64,000 nt of DNA from Adenanthera pavonina (GCA_026686845.1 JAIVEN010000015.1:12567501-12631500), one strand, 5' to 3'. Counted from the stretch's first letter, positions 23,001 through 35,791 are shown. The notes: a model not told the origin generated them from the letters alone. Numbers and translations are program-made.

Positions 23001-26000
23001 TTTTGAAGCAAAAGCAAAGAAGTGATGAAGCAACAAGGAGATTGCTAGATGAAATACAGTCTATAAAGGCCCAAAAGGTTGAATCAATGTTGTATTTCAT
23101 TCAAGTATTATTTGTGATCACTTAATATATTCCTTATTCTTAGGTTAGGTCCTGAATAATCTCGCAGGTTCAGTTGCAACAAAGGATAAAACAAGAAGCA
23201 GAACAGTTTCGGCAGTGGAAGGCTTCAAGAGAGAAAGAGCTGCTTCAAGTATGTCATGCTTCCCTTTTTCTGTTCTTTCTTTATGGTCCATGATACTTTT
23301 CAACGATGTGTTAAGGTGATGAAAATTCTCGAGATAATGTTAATGTTCTTCCCAGAATGAAATAGTTACTCAGCTAGCAGTTGAATCTTCCTTTAAATAA
23401 ACATGAATTCACTATTCATTTTGAAGTCTGAGTCCAAGTCCTGACCGCATATGCTGATCCAAAGCTTTGAAAGAGGTGAAAAATCAAATGGTGAAATTAT
23501 ATGTCATGGTCATTTTGGACTAGCATTTACATTTGGTCATTTGCTGTTAGTGTTATTGTTGAACATAACCATACTCTCACTTACATCATAATACTTGATC
23601 TACATTAAAGTAAAAACTAATATGCCATGCCTTTATTGCATATATACTCCATTACCTTGTACCAATTATATTTTTGCAAAAACAGTTAAGGAAAGAGGGA
23701 AGAAGAAATGAGTTTGAAAGACATAAGCTGCAAGTTTTAAATGAGCGCCAGGAAATGGTGAGTATTTTTCTGCGCTGTTGGATGGTTGTTGCCTTGTTTT
23801 ACCTACTAATTGTATGTGCTCTCCAAAATAACTCGCATAAGTTATGCAATTGAACTTTGCCGATGCTACTGGTTTATCTATCTGATCTTGAACCTTTGCT
23901 GAGAGATTTCCACTTAACAGATTCCCTTTTCAGTATTTCAGGTATGCCCAGTTTTCAGCATTGTGTGCGCTCTATTTAAACTCTGTTTTCAGCATTTTTT
24001 GCACTCTGTTTAAACTTTTAACCTTAAAAAAGTTCTTAAACTCAAATTATCGATGATAGTTACTCTAATTGTTGGGGTAGTTTGTCTCTTTTTTGTTAAC
24101 TGCTATCCTGGTATGGTTTTGTTTATATTAAGATAAATATTAAAGAAATGGACAGTTTTCTCCCACCTGGGGAACTTTCCTTACTGTATGTGCTAATGAT
24201 GCTGAAAGACAAATATGGAGATGTGATGTGAGGGGGTGTTTTTTATTTTATTCTTCAGGTTTTGATGTAAATTTGTGATGCACCACTTCGAAATTAAAAT
24301 AACATATGAGTATGGCTTTAGGAGTCTATGCTGTATGATATATATAGTTCAATTTAGAGTTAATTTAATTTAGTGAAGTTTCCAAAACGATGCATGGCTA
24401 TAGGCAAAAGAGTAATCATGATGGGTACATGTGTAAGATAAATAACTCAACATGAAGTTTGGGAAACCATTTTAAACAACCAAAAGGATAAGAAAGAAGG
24501 CTTTATTCAAATACTATTTCAAAAGAAAAGTTAACTCAATGCATGTCTCAAGTTTTATTCTGTTTGGTTGTGATTTGTTCAGGCATTAGAGATAAATCTT
24601 TTCTTATGCCATTTAATTAACCCATGTCCCTCAAGAAGATGTCTAATATATGCCAAAATAATTGAACAGGCTACTTATGATCAGTTTAGCTCGACATAGA
24701 CCAAAAACTTTTTTCCTCAAACTTTCAGGACATTTTCTTAATGTAATTTTAAGATGCTGGATCAAACAAACATGTCATGAATATGATGGAACTTGTGGCA
24801 GTTGGAGATTTTGTGTAGATTATGGAGCTTTAAACAAGGTGATAATACTTGATAAATATCCAATACCAGCCATAGATGAACTGTTAGATGAATTGGGAGG
24901 TGCCACACTTTTTTCCAAGCTTGATTTGAAATCCTAATATCATCAAATTCGGTTAAACCTGGGGATGAGTGCAAGACTACATTTAGAACACATGATGAGC
25001 ACTATGAATTCCTAGTTATGCTGTTTGGGCGCACTAATACTCCATTGACCTTCCAATCCAATCTCTTGTGAGTGACATATTTCAAAAACATCTAGGAAAG
25101 TTCACCTTGTTCTTCTTTGCTTCAACAGCCCACTCGGCCCATCAGAATACTTCTGTTCATGTTTTTTTCACACAACCTACATAATTCTTACTTGGAAAAA
25201 AAAAAGAAGCAAGAGAAAAACCCACATTCATGTTGTTGACTATTTTGGTTGTCATTACTTATATGAGACATAACAACTGCTTATGTTGCATAAGTTTATA
25301 TTTATCTTTTCAGGTGCTTCAGAGGAAGACTGAAGAAGCTGCAATAGCCACCAGGAGGTTAAAGGAGTTGTTAGAATCTCGTAAAGCTTCCAGTCGAGAA
25401 ACTTTAGGTCAGTAAAAATAATTTGAGCTTTTGAGTCATCAAAATATGCTCATTTTTAGTTATTGGAATTTCTTCCTGTATAAGGCATTTTATAATCAAG
25501 TTATTGTTAATTATAAAACTTGAAATGGATGTTCTCTTGAAATTCTTTATATGTAGGAGAATGTCTTTCCGTGATAAAATAATTTTCTGTTGGGCTCTTG
25601 TTTTTTTGTTTAATATTTTAATCATATTTCATCTTCCAGTTACTACCGATCGAAGTGGATCAAATGGGCAGGTATTGTAATAATCTTCCCTTCTTTGTTA
25701 GGGATAATAATAAAAATAATTTCAAGCTTCTGAGATAGTTGGTCCTTGACACAATATAGTAGTCTTTATGACCAACCAGTAAGAAGTTCAATACTTCCCT
25801 TCACCATCTTTCTAAATTAAATCAAATCTAAGCGCAAGATATGATGAGCTAATGCTTTATCTATGCTTTCATGTTTAAATATAGTACTATTCCTTGGCAT
25901 TCTCCTAATAACTTAAGCTTTTGGTAGAATTGGTCATTGATACTGTTGGTTTTCTTTACTGTCCATATGGTGTCAATTGATGTTTTGAGCTGCATGTGTA

Positions 26001-28111
26001 GAGCAATGAGAAGTCACTACAGCGATGGATTGATCATGAGCTAGAGGTTATGGTGAAAGAGCATGAAGTTCGTTTTGAGTATGAGAAGCAAAGTGAAGTG
26101 TATGTAACCAATTCAATAGTTATTTTTCTCACTTAATCAGTATACTGTAGTAATGATTGGGACGCAATCTTCAGGCGAGCTGAACTTGCTGAGGAGTTAG
26201 CCATACTGAAGCAAGTAAATGAGTATGCTGAGATGGGCCTCAGTCCTCCAAAAGGAAAGAATGGATTTGCCAGGTGTGTGTGTGTGTGTTTTCATAACAC
26301 CAGTTTTCTCATGCCTGCTTCATTTTTTGGATGTATTATCTTTTAAATGATAGTGCGTAGCAGATAAAAAGGAGGAGACTTTTCTCTCGCTGGTTGCTTT
26401 TAACACTTGTCTTACTTTCTCAGAGCATCTTCCCTGTCACCAAATACAAGGATGGCCAGAATAACTTCACTTGAGAACATGCTGAGCATATCATCCAATT
26501 CACTAGTGGCAATGGCTTCTCAACTTTCTGAAGCAGAAGAACGAGAACAGGCCTTCACCAATCGTGGACGCTGGAACCATTTGCGCTCAATGGGGGAAGC
26601 CAAGAATTTACTTCAATATATGTTTAATTCTGTTGCAGATGCTAGGTATTTCTTTTTTTATATCCTTTTGGTTAAAAAGTGTAAAGAAGAAGGAAAAAAA
26701 AATACAAATGAGCTCTATATAAATTTGTTGGTATCCAAATTCTGTGGATTCAAAATCTGAGTAGTTGACCCAATTCAATGTATTTTTTTGGTCGTTGACT
26801 GGGAATATAATGAAAGCTTTTTTGTTATATTTTATCAAACAAAATACAGGAAGTTCAGTAGTTCATTTAAACTTGTTTTCCAGATCAGTAAAATAATAAA
26901 AAGACAACTAAGGCTAATTACTCTTTTTCGCGAAAGATGAAAGCTCATTTTCAATGTGAGCCTTTCTTACTCTAGAATTAGCCTGCTCCCTATCGGCATG
27001 TTGAACATGATTTAAGATTTTTGACAAATAGAGGAATATCTGACATTATTAGTCACTTTAAATTATTGTATGCACTCACTTGTATTTTAACTGTCAGTAG
27101 CTTATATGACATACTAGTGTGTGTAGCTAATTTGAAGTATGATTTCATTTGTTTTCTGCAGGTGCCAACTATGGGATAAGGACTTGGAGATCAGAGAAAT
27201 GAAAGATCAAGTAAAAGAACTTGTAGGTCTATTAAGACAGAGTGAGATGAAAAGCAAGGAAACTGAGAAGGAGCTAACATTGCGAGAGCAAGCCATTGCA
27301 GCTGCATTAGCTCCACCTGCTTCTGTAAGATTTCTTTCTCAAGCATTATATGACAAGAAGTCATAGTTAATAACTGAGCATGAATATGAAGATTTTACAT
27401 TTTTAGCAGTTTTAAAAGTTTCCATTAGTAATATTTATATAATACCTGAAGTCTAGTAGCTAGTTCACTGTTGCTTATTGCAAGAGAATTTTCAAATAGC
27501 TTGATAGTTTGGCATGACTCTTCATTGCATCCCATCTATTCTTGCTTTGTTCCTTGAAGTTGGTTTATTTTTCACAGTTTTTGTAGCTTTTTGTCCGCAA
27601 AGTTTTACCTCAGTAAGGCATTGCTTGTGAGTTAATTTATTGTTAATGCAAATCGACAGGCAAACTCTCCAGTTTCATTGAAACACTACGCAGAAGACAT
27701 GAATGGACTTTTATCTCCGGCGTCTGTGCTGATACAGAAACAGTTTACATATACCCCAGGGATAGCTAATGGATTAGTGAGAGAATCAACAGCACTTACA
27801 GATCAGACTAGGAAGGTAATTTATCCGTCCATTTGCACAAAATTGGAATGTGTCTTTCTAGTGAGCTAAGAATGTGAGATTTGCTATCAATTCAGATGGT
27901 AACCGGTGGGCAGCTATCAATGAAAAAACTAGCAATTATAGGACAAGCATCTGGCAAGTTATGGAGGTGGAAAAGAAGTCATCACCAGTGGTTACTACAA
28001 TTCAAATGGAAGTGGCAGAAGCCATGGAAACTTTCAGAATGGATTCGACACAGTGACGAGACTATTATGAGAGCACGGCCACGTCCACAGGCTTTGCAAC
28101 ATATCTTGTGA
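17046..28111 (+). CDS. KIN-4A: KIN-4A-type kinesin (FRA1 orthologue candidate)
   Basis: Plus-end-directed motor; the Arabidopsis family member FRA1 moves along cortical microtubules and supports delivery of non-cellulosic wall material. I place 25 exons: 17046-17162, 18057-18203, 18288-18437, 18564-18817, 19021-19208, 19287-19411, 20491-20527, 20910-21001, 21119-21226, 21517-21630, 21818-21905, 22067-22176, 22583-22681, 22761-22874, 22961-23077, 23168-23248, 23686-23757, 25314-25407, 25640-25671, 26002-26099, 26175-26273, 26424-26645, 27162-27324, 27660-27815, 27896-28111. They keep frame and give 1030 residues, about the length of FRA1. The motor domain (about 8-370) has the P-loop GQTGSGKT (87-94), the switch I NNQSSRSH region (near 218-226) and switch II LVDLAGSE (264-271). 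A long charged, coiled-coil-like stalk follows. The C-terminus is basic (KLWRWKRSHHQW, EWIRHSDETIMRARPRPQAL). All introns are GT-AG. Exon edges were hand-called; the family assignment is firm. Confidence 0.95.
24662..25125 (+). pseudogene. Ty3/gypsy reverse transcriptase fragment inside a kinesin intron
   Basis: The 1.56-kb intron 23758-25313 contains a plus-strand relic of a Ty3/gypsy RT. Seen are SWRFCVDYGALNKV, then DKYPIPAIDELLDELGGATL and FSKLDLKS, an in-frame stop where Gly or Ala is usual, then YHQI, and after a frame change KTTFRTHDEHYEFLVMLFG. The catalytic YxDD block is absent or wrecked. No LTRs, gag, RNase H or integrase were recognised nearby, so it is a short dead remnant with the same orientation as the host gene. 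Confidence 0.88.
26274..26291 (+). repeat. (GT)n tract at a splice donor
   Basis: About nine GT dinucleotides begin exactly at the donor of the intron after kinesin exon 21 (26175-26273). This offers several overlapping GT donors. Confidence 0.85.
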
Positions 28112-28700
28112 TCTTTTATGATCAGTCGGCTATTGTCACCCTGAATTCATATCTTGAACTACAAGATGATCATTGACACAAGGCAACGGAAACAACACAG
28201 AACTATGAGCTGGTAGTAGCCCCCTTAGTTACCATTTTCACGTTAACCCTTGTGCCATGCAGTTGCTCTTCTTACTGGCCTTCAAAATTTACTTTTTTCC
28301 TCACTTATATCCTTCTTTTGCTGCAGTGTGATGGAAGTAGTTGAGGACGCGTGTATGAATCTTAAGAATTTTGCCATAATTATTGTAGATGAAGCATACT
28401 ATGAGGAGTGTTACAACATTCCTAACAGATGTCTGAATAATGAGACAGATGCTTGGTTGGATGGATTGGATCTGGAAAACAGTGCGGTCATACTAACCCT
28501 TGTAGAAAGCAAATGACAATAATCGTTGTGTTTGTCATGTCTGGTAAAGGGGTATTGAGGGTCTTTATTCTTTAGTGTGAATTCCGATGGTTATTGTGTG
28601 TTTGAGACAATAATTAATTTTGTTGATAAAGATATTATATAAATATAAAATGTAGCGTTTCTTTTGCTACATTTTAAAAACCAGGTTTATAACGAAATAT
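28112..28700 (+). other. Kinesin 3' region with possible spliced 3'-UTR exon
   Basis: After the stop at 28109-28111 a pyrimidine-rich tract and TGCAG at 28321-28326 form a strong acceptor-like site. Five bases later an ATG (28331) opens a 61-codon frame ending at 28516 (begins MEVVEDACMNLKNFAI). It matches no family I know. It may be a 3'-UTR exon or an alternative last exon of the kinesin gene. Confidence 0.35.
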
Positions 28701-29486
28701 GTTTTTCAGGCCAAAAAGAAGAAGAAGAAGAAATATTTGTTTTCTAAACGTTCCCATATTACCCAACTTGCAAAAGAAAATAGTCCATCAGCTGACACAT
28801 ATCTTTTTGTATTTTTTGGTCTCTTCATTGCATCCCTCCATACTACGATTTAGGCGCAGTAAAAGATCATTTACAAGACTGCAGAAATCGGGTGTTTTCC
28901 CCCTTCCCTTCGGCTATCTTTATCCGGAATGCAATTCTTACTTCATTTTGCTGAACTAAATCGGATTTACGCCTCATTATAAGATCTAACAAGAATTTGG
29001 CAGAAGACCTGGTTGAGCAATGTGTAAAATTTCTGATGTTCAAAAGAGTATAAAACGTCAAATTATTATGCACAGTATTATACATATTTGCAACTAAAGG
29101 GAAGTGCAATGTAAGAATTATTTAATTGTATACATTCCTACGATTCATACATACAAAATCCACGACTACTGTGGCTCAAGTCTCAACGTAGAATGCCACT
29201 ACTCGACTCTCTTTGTACTGTCAATCACAACGGTTTACAGGAATTAATTCTTGAAAAGGGGTTAAGTTTGGCAAGCCACTCCACTATGGCCCCAGCATCA
29301 CTGATCCAAAAACCAGGGCTACGGATAGTCAGAAGTTCACTTGCAAGATATTCCATAAGTCCATCTAGCATATGCAATCATCACAGAATAGATTTTCCCC
29401 GTATTAAGATGAGGAAACCAATTTTAGTATGACGACGATGCATAGAGAAACAAGGCATCCCCGTGGCACCCTTTACCAAAGCAGAG
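28701..29486. other. Convergent 3' intergenic region
   Basis: This is the space between the ends of the plus-strand kinesin gene and the minus-strand small zinc-motif gene. It includes a short GAA run at about 28718-28733. It probably holds both 3' UTRs; no separate gene is supported. Confidence 0.45.
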
Positions 29487-31603
29487 TCAACAGCACCAGT
29501 AAGCATAGTGCTCCTCTTTGCGATGGTTACTGACAAGGCCCCCACAGTTCAAACAGATGAAGCTGCTCCCATCTGAAACTGCATCTAATACTACTTGCAT
29601 TCTGCCAGTTTCTGCCAGTATAGAAGTCTCATGAGCACCTGGGTTAATCGATGGAGCAGAAATGCTATTTGCAGATGTTTCAATTTTTACAGGCAGTGCT
29701 TCAGCAATGGCACACTCAGCAAACAAAGAAGCCAGCTGATCAACAGCAGCATTCTCTTGCAGTCTACTTCTATACAGTTCACGAGCACGGTGTAAGGACT
29801 GAAAGACAGCTTCATCCCCACCTTTGGTCTTCATGGCAACCACCACCTGTTCAAAATTGGGCAATTATCAGCCAACAAAAAGACTCTACAGGTTTTTTAG
29901 TGTTTACATATTTTTTTTATACTTCAATAAGTATTTGGCAACTAGGTAGGTCTTCATACATTGCACGAAATATGAGAAATGAGCTGCACTATTTACTATT
30001 TGAAAATAATGCAACTTGCTATAAATTTTATATCCTATATATATTTTCATATAAGTTTTATGTTTCAAGCATCACAAGGGATAGCCTCCTTCATTCAATT
30101 GTTTAAGTAGGCCATTGATCATCAATTAGATTCTAGAGGCATAGGATCAAGATAAAATTGGCTCAAGCCCCCAACGCATCATATATTTCATTCATTCCGC
30201 ACCCAATCATATAATTATATGTAGTGGTAGAGTACAACAAGTAGCTTGTTGCAGTAACTAAGCAGCTAAAAATAACTAGTGTAAAATTACTAAAAATAAT
30301 AAAGTGAATCGTCAGCTATCCTTAGCATTTGAATATGGATGTGATGGAGCAGATAATGCCCTACGTAGGCATGATCTAACTATGCACAAGTTATTTGAAT
30401 AAACATTGTACATATCTAATTGTCCATCTTCAATGATGTAAAAGTAAATTACTTAAAGGCTTTATTTTGTTCAATTTGAAATCATATTCATGTCTAATGT
30501 GCCTCACGGATCTTGAAAATATGTATTTAGGTAATGCTATGTTGGAACTTTAGTACTTTGGTATGTATCGTAAAGCGTAAATTTTGGCTCTGGCACAGAT
30601 CAGACATATTCATGTCATTCTTATTCGGACTAATCATGCCTAATGGTGATTAGAATGTGCTGCTAAGTGAACTAGAATTTTCTTCCAACCAAAAGCAAAG
30701 CCTTTTAAGTACCCATGACACCATTTAAACGGGATCAAGGTTACCTAAGAATGAGATACTGGATCCCTAGTCATCCTAAATTTTGCATAATATTGGCATT
30801 CCAATCGTGGGCATCCCAGATATTGGGTCACATTACTCACGGCTGGGAAAACACCACCGAATCAAACAGCCTCAAACTTTTCTTAATGCATTTTTGGCAG
30901 CTCATAATCTAGCTATTATTTTCCACAATTTTGTTAATATGGCGGTTACTTTTGCCCTAAGTTTGTCTTGCCCTAGATATTAGACTATAACTCACCAATG
31001 AACTCCAGTTACCAAGTTCAAAAGGCTCACAAAGCGGGGTGGTTGTATAAAGGCTACCGAAATCAGTGTTCAATCGTTCATTAGATCAAAAAAATCAATT
31101 ACTTTCTGATTCGATCATCTACTTGAATGTTATCGCAACACGAGCCTCGGATGTATCAAAACCATTTCAACAACCGACTGTAAACTTTTCAAGAAGATTG
31201 TTGGCCCCAAAAAAATAAACTTCTCAAGAAGATTATTCTTCAGCACAAACCTCAAAGATCAGATAAACAAAGAAAGACAATTCTCCACTCTTCTGGTTTA
31301 CTGATATTAGAAGAGATAACCCAATCATAACCTTTAAAAAAATTATCGGAAAATAAAGCTTGGAAAATTGAAAGAAATTAAATGAGAAGAACAACCAATG
31401 GGCAGTTAGGAAAAAAAATCATCAACAAAATGTGACGGAAAGAATAAAGTTACCGCATGGAGAGCTTGGGAAGGCTTCCCTTGATCGATGAGCTGCCGCG
31501 CCAATGTGAGTAAATCTCGAATGACGTCATTCTGATCGGAGTTACAGGGCACCGCCACTTCCTGGTGCGACGCCTTATCGGCCTCGATCATATCGGTGTC
31601 CAT
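29487..31603 (-). CDS. Small conserved-looking plant protein with C-terminal CxxC-H-C motif
   Basis: Two exons on the minus strand: 31454-31603 and 29487-29846, separated by a 1607-bp intron with GTAACT donor and CAG acceptor. The product is 169 residues. The ATG at 31601-31603 is chosen; an in-frame TTG 27 bp upstream is not a plausible plant start. The first exon has a helical, acidic segment (DVIRDLLTLARQLIDQGKPS), and exon 2 continues with a helical stretch (FQSLHRARELYRSRLQ). The C-terminus has Cys148, Cys151, His163 and Cys168 (C-x2-C-x11-H-x4-C), ending AYWCC, likely to bind zinc. I do not recognise a named family and give no function. It is convergent with the kinesin and parallel to the receptor-like kinase. 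Confidence 0.8.
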
Positions 31604-32673
31604 TCCTCGCTTTCTAGGTTTCTCTGCCAATAATTTTCCACCAAATGTGTGGGCTTTTCATTATAGTTCCCTGAGAGGTTGAATCTGAATGTTGTATCCT
31701 TAAATATACTATTTAACGGTAGATATAATTATGCTGCTTTGTGTACCTATAAAGATCATTCGAGCCGAATCTGCGCGGCCATAGCAAGTGGCATCTTCTT
31801 ACCTTTCCAGGGGAAACGTGGACGATGCAATGTGGTACCTTTTTATGGGCTTAGCCCATACTCTGGCCCAAAATTAAACCCATTTTTAAAAGGAGATTAA
31901 TACGATCCCTCAAAATCCAGAAACTCTACCCGGCTTCCATGTCATTCTTGGGTGCGGTAATGAATTAAAATTCTCCAACAACAATTTGGGAAAATGTTGC
32001 TTGCCCCAAAAAGAGACGATTGTGGCGAATAAATCTAAGAGGCAAACAATTACTAATCACAGGGCCGTGCCTATGTCAAATTTGACAGAATAATTAATTT
32101 GTAAGAACTATTTATATCTTCTCAATTATACAGTATACCCATGGTTTATTGTTAATGAGTTCTAGTATTGGTGGTATTATTAATATCACACCAGTATTAA
32201 ATTCTGTTATCTCACTTATAACTCAATATAATATTTTTTTAATAGAAAAGATCTAAATTCTAAATCCTGCTATGTTAGACTATTAGTATTGATTCCACTG
32301 AACAATCAGTTGCATTTAAGATCATGTTATCTCTCAACCTGCCATCTACGTGGAAAAATTGAACTCAAATATCAAAGAGACTTGCTTTGCAATGGAATGA
32401 TAATAAAGCCACAATCGCGGGACAAAAAAATCCAATCGTGCCTATGAGGATTTCCTGCGTATACTTTTGGCCCGCATTGAACTAAAGAGGGGAAGATCAA
32501 GATAGCTAGAGGAATTTAAGGAATAGAACACATACGAGGATGACTCAAGATTTTTATGTTTATTTTCCCGTCCAATCTAATTATCAGTAACTTAATAATA
32601 CTGATCTCTTTTCTGTCCAATTATATATCATGTAACTAAACAAAAACAAAGGAAAAGATAAAATACGAAAATG
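31604..32673. other. Intergenic region between zinc-motif gene and receptor-like kinase
   Basis: It holds the upstream region of the zinc-motif gene (to about 31900) and the 3' region of the receptor-like kinase. No gene is supported. Confidence 0.5.
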
Positions 32674-35600
32674 TTAGGACATGGGAGGGCGTAGGTCTAA
32701 TGCACTATCCTCCAATAATACAATCTCTTTAATTTCCTGCAACATCTTCAAGACCTGCCACATGGTGGGCCTCTGCTCAGGAGAGGTCAAGCTACAAGTA
32801 GTAGCAACGTCAAGAAGCATGTCCATTCTGTTATCTTGGCTTCCATTATCTTCCCGCACGGATTTCACCCAACTTACCATATCAGTGGGCACCAAGAAAG
32901 GGTGCTCTGAAGGTGGCTTCCCCGTCAGAAGTTCAAGCAACAAAATCCCGTAGGCGTAAACGTCAGATTTGGGGGTTGGCTGGTGGTTCAGATTGCGGGT
33001 CTCGGGAGCTCTGTATGCAGCAGAATCAGGGTCGTCGTGGAAGCTGGATGGGTTGGCCAACATGGAGAGGCAGTAATCAGTGATGCATGCTTCAAAATCA
33101 GGTCCAAGCAAAACGTTGGAGGACTTGAGATTGCCATGCACTAGTCTCCATGCTTGGTGGATGTAGGACAACCCTTGTGCTACGTCCTCTGCTATCTTCA
33201 AGCACGATGTCCAGTGCAGTGGCCTCGCCCTGCTTGATCTTGAACCTGCGTCCACCACACCATTAATAAACAAGGGGTCGTCTTGTCTTGACACTTGTTA
33301 TTTTCAATTTAATTAACATCCATCAATCACTTAATTTTGGTACATACACATCCAAAAAATCCTTCATGTGCAGCGGAGATTTAAAGTACTGCGATGTAGT
33401 ATGTCATGTATGAATATCATGTGCAAGGGACCCAGAAGGAAAAGGGAACCCATTCAAGAATGGCTTGAACTAGTTATAATAAAAAGCAGGCAAACTGGGT
33501 TCCACCCCTGCAACGAGGGTGCAGGTGAATTAAAGCTCATGTCATTGCACAGATCCTGTCCAACAACGACAACACAATTGAATGGCCCCAACCAACGTTC
33601 GTACAATGTAAGAGTTAGACAGCTCCTAATGCCATTTGTTAACCTCATCACCATTGGAATGTAATCACCAACCATGCACAAATGACCGGGGCTAGAATAC
33701 AGCTCATCATGTTTGAAACTGTATGGATCAAGGAATGAAATCTAGCCCCCAGAGAGAGAAGCAATGGAGTATGGACAGATCGCTAGACGACAAGAACCAG
33801 TCATCTCATTTGGACTAGTGCGTTGCTTGATTAAACTATTGATTACCTAGCATAAATTTGTTCAGAAAAGCAATTCCTACGTCGCCAGCAGCAAGATTCT
33901 CGGGTTCAAAGCTCAGGTGCTAATCGAATCCAAGAAATGGATCACATGTGAAGAGAATTTCAAAAAATTTCTCACACACTCCATGTCATTAAACTATTTG
34001 AATACACTTTTTGTGTAACAACCAGGCGCACTTTTTTTAAATTAAATTTTAAACAAGCAACATGGAAGTCATACATTTTTAAAAGTATGCAGGAGACTCG
34101 TGAGAATCAGTTCAATGTCAGTGGGCCGAGTGAACGAGTCAACTCACCGAGTACAGAAGGATATGCAGCAGATAGATACTAACTGAAACTAAAACAAGAC
34201 GGAAATGGAGAAGCTTACCGTGTATGAGGGAGAAAAGACTGCCATTAGGCTCGTAATCATAGATAAGAAGCCGCTCTTCCTTGGCCTGAAAATAGGCCCT
34301 AAGGGGCACCAAATTGGGATGGCGAAGCCCACCTACTGATTCCATGTGACTCTCAAACATATCCTTGGTTGAGTCCGCAGCCATTTTAGCAGCATCAAGG
34401 CGCTTCACGGTGACGATCAAACGGTTATCCAACACCGCTTTGTACGTGGTCCCTAACGACCCCCTCCCCAGAAGCTCCGCGGAGGCTCTCATCAACTGGT
34501 CCAGCGTATAAAGCTGTGCCTCTCCCGCACAGAACATTAAACTTCCGCTCTTCCCCACTTGCATCCCCTGCATCCTCTTCACCTTCTCCTCCAATTCCTT
34601 CTCTTGCTCCATTTGCATTACCGCCGCTGCTTCTGCCATCGCCGCCCCATCCGAATCCATTATATTCCTCGAATGCTCTTTCTTGTCTCTCTGTTTCCTC
34701 AATGCCGCCACGAAACAGATAAGCGAAGTGATAAGGACACAAACCCCTGCGGAGAACCCAATAATAACTGCGGTTCTGTTGTGCTTTTTCTTGTACGGTG
34801 GACGAATTAAACCGTCAACCCCGTGGACTTGTGCACTCTGCCCAAGCTGCACCGCCGGCGGCGGAGCTGCCACGAGTGGCGCCACTGGTGCAAAGAAAGG
34901 TGCGCTTGGGTGGCATTCTTTGTGGACAATTTCGCCACAGAGGCCCGGGTTTAGAGAGAAGGAGGAGGGTCCAAAACGGACTAGAGTGGGCGTGACAGGA
35001 ATAGGACCGGAAAAGTTGTTGCCAGAGAGGTTGAATGTTCGGAGAGCAGACTGATTGAAGGGAGGGATAGTTCCATTGAATCTATTCCAGCTGAGACGGA
35101 GGTAGTAGAAACGGTCTAGCTTGGTTAAGCCGGTGGGGATGGGACCTGAGAGATTGTTGCGGGAGAAATCCAACGTTCGAAGCCTATGAAGGGAGAGAAT
35201 TGAAGGAGGAAATGAACCCGTAAAGTGGTTGTTATCGAGGAAGAGGCTTTTGAGATTGCGGAGTCCAGAGAGATCAGGGATGGGTCCGGTGAGAGAGTTG
35301 TTCTGCAAACTGAGCACTCGCAGCTGATCAAGACGAGACAATGTGTCCGGAGCGAACATACCACCGAGATCTAAACCTTGGAGAAGAAGACGCTCCACCT
35401 TTTGTTTCACGTTGCATTGGACACCTTGCCATTTGCAGAAAGTAACTGCGGAGGTGTTGGGAGAGAAATGGAGGTGATTGTTGGGGTCAGCTTTGGACTT
35501 GAATGCCAGTAAGGCAGAGGCATCAGAAGGTAAGAACAAGTGGGATGGAGGTAGAGGATGATGCAAGAGAGGCCTAGAAGAAGCAGCGAAGGAGCAGAGT

Positions 35601-35674
35601 AAAAACCACACAAATGAAGAGAGAAATAACAGCAAGTTTTGAACTTGAAGGTGGAAATGATCTTGTTTAAGCAT
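32674..35674 (-). CDS. LRR receptor-like pseudokinase (At5g67200-like)
   Basis: Two exons, 34219-35674 and 32674-33245, with a 973-bp GT-AG intron, encode 675 residues (the Arabidopsis relative At5g67200 is close to this). ATG 35672-35674 starts a hydrophobic signal peptide (LLLFLSSFVWFLLCSFA). Order: LRR N-terminal cap (ALLAFKSKADP...CKWQGVQC, about 53-87), about five LRRs (LRVLSLQNNSLTGPIP and similar), a Pro/Ala-rich linker, a transmembrane segment (about 301-325), then a kinase-like domain from about 393. The Gly-loop is GRGSLGTTYKAV and VKRLDAAK keeps the lysine (about 424). The catalytic HRD is HGN (522-524) and DFG is DYC (542-544), so the domain is predicted to be catalytically inactive, as in the family. 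It probably acts as a scaffold in plasma-membrane signalling. The ligand is unknown. Confidence 0.94.
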
Positions 35675-35784
35675 GGTTGAAGAAACCGGAAAGGTTAAAA
35701 ATAATGTGAAGGAGAGTGGATATTTAGCAGGAAGCAATCTGTGGGAGTCAGTATCCTCTTGGTTCAGTTCAGGAAGCAAGTGGG

Positions 35785-35791
35785 TATATAG
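35785..35791 (-). promoter_or_regulatory. TATA-like box of the receptor-like kinase
   Basis: The minus strand reads CTATATACC here, about 112 bp upstream of the chosen ATG. This leaves room for a leader of roughly 80 bp and fits a start at 35674. Confidence 0.5.

Noticed and set aside
28250..28330. N-terminal extension of the frame ending at 28516
   Set aside because: It starts with TTG and runs through a pyrimidine-rich acceptor-like tract. Only the part from ATG 28331 is worth noting.
34425..35054. Open frames overlapping the receptor-like kinase in other phases and on the plus strand
   Set aside because: They are shadows of the GC-richer coding exon and show no domain.
35675..35779. 35-residue N-terminal extension of the receptor-like kinase
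   Set aside because: It opens at TTG, sits downstream of the TATA-like box in the leader, and would bury the signal peptide.
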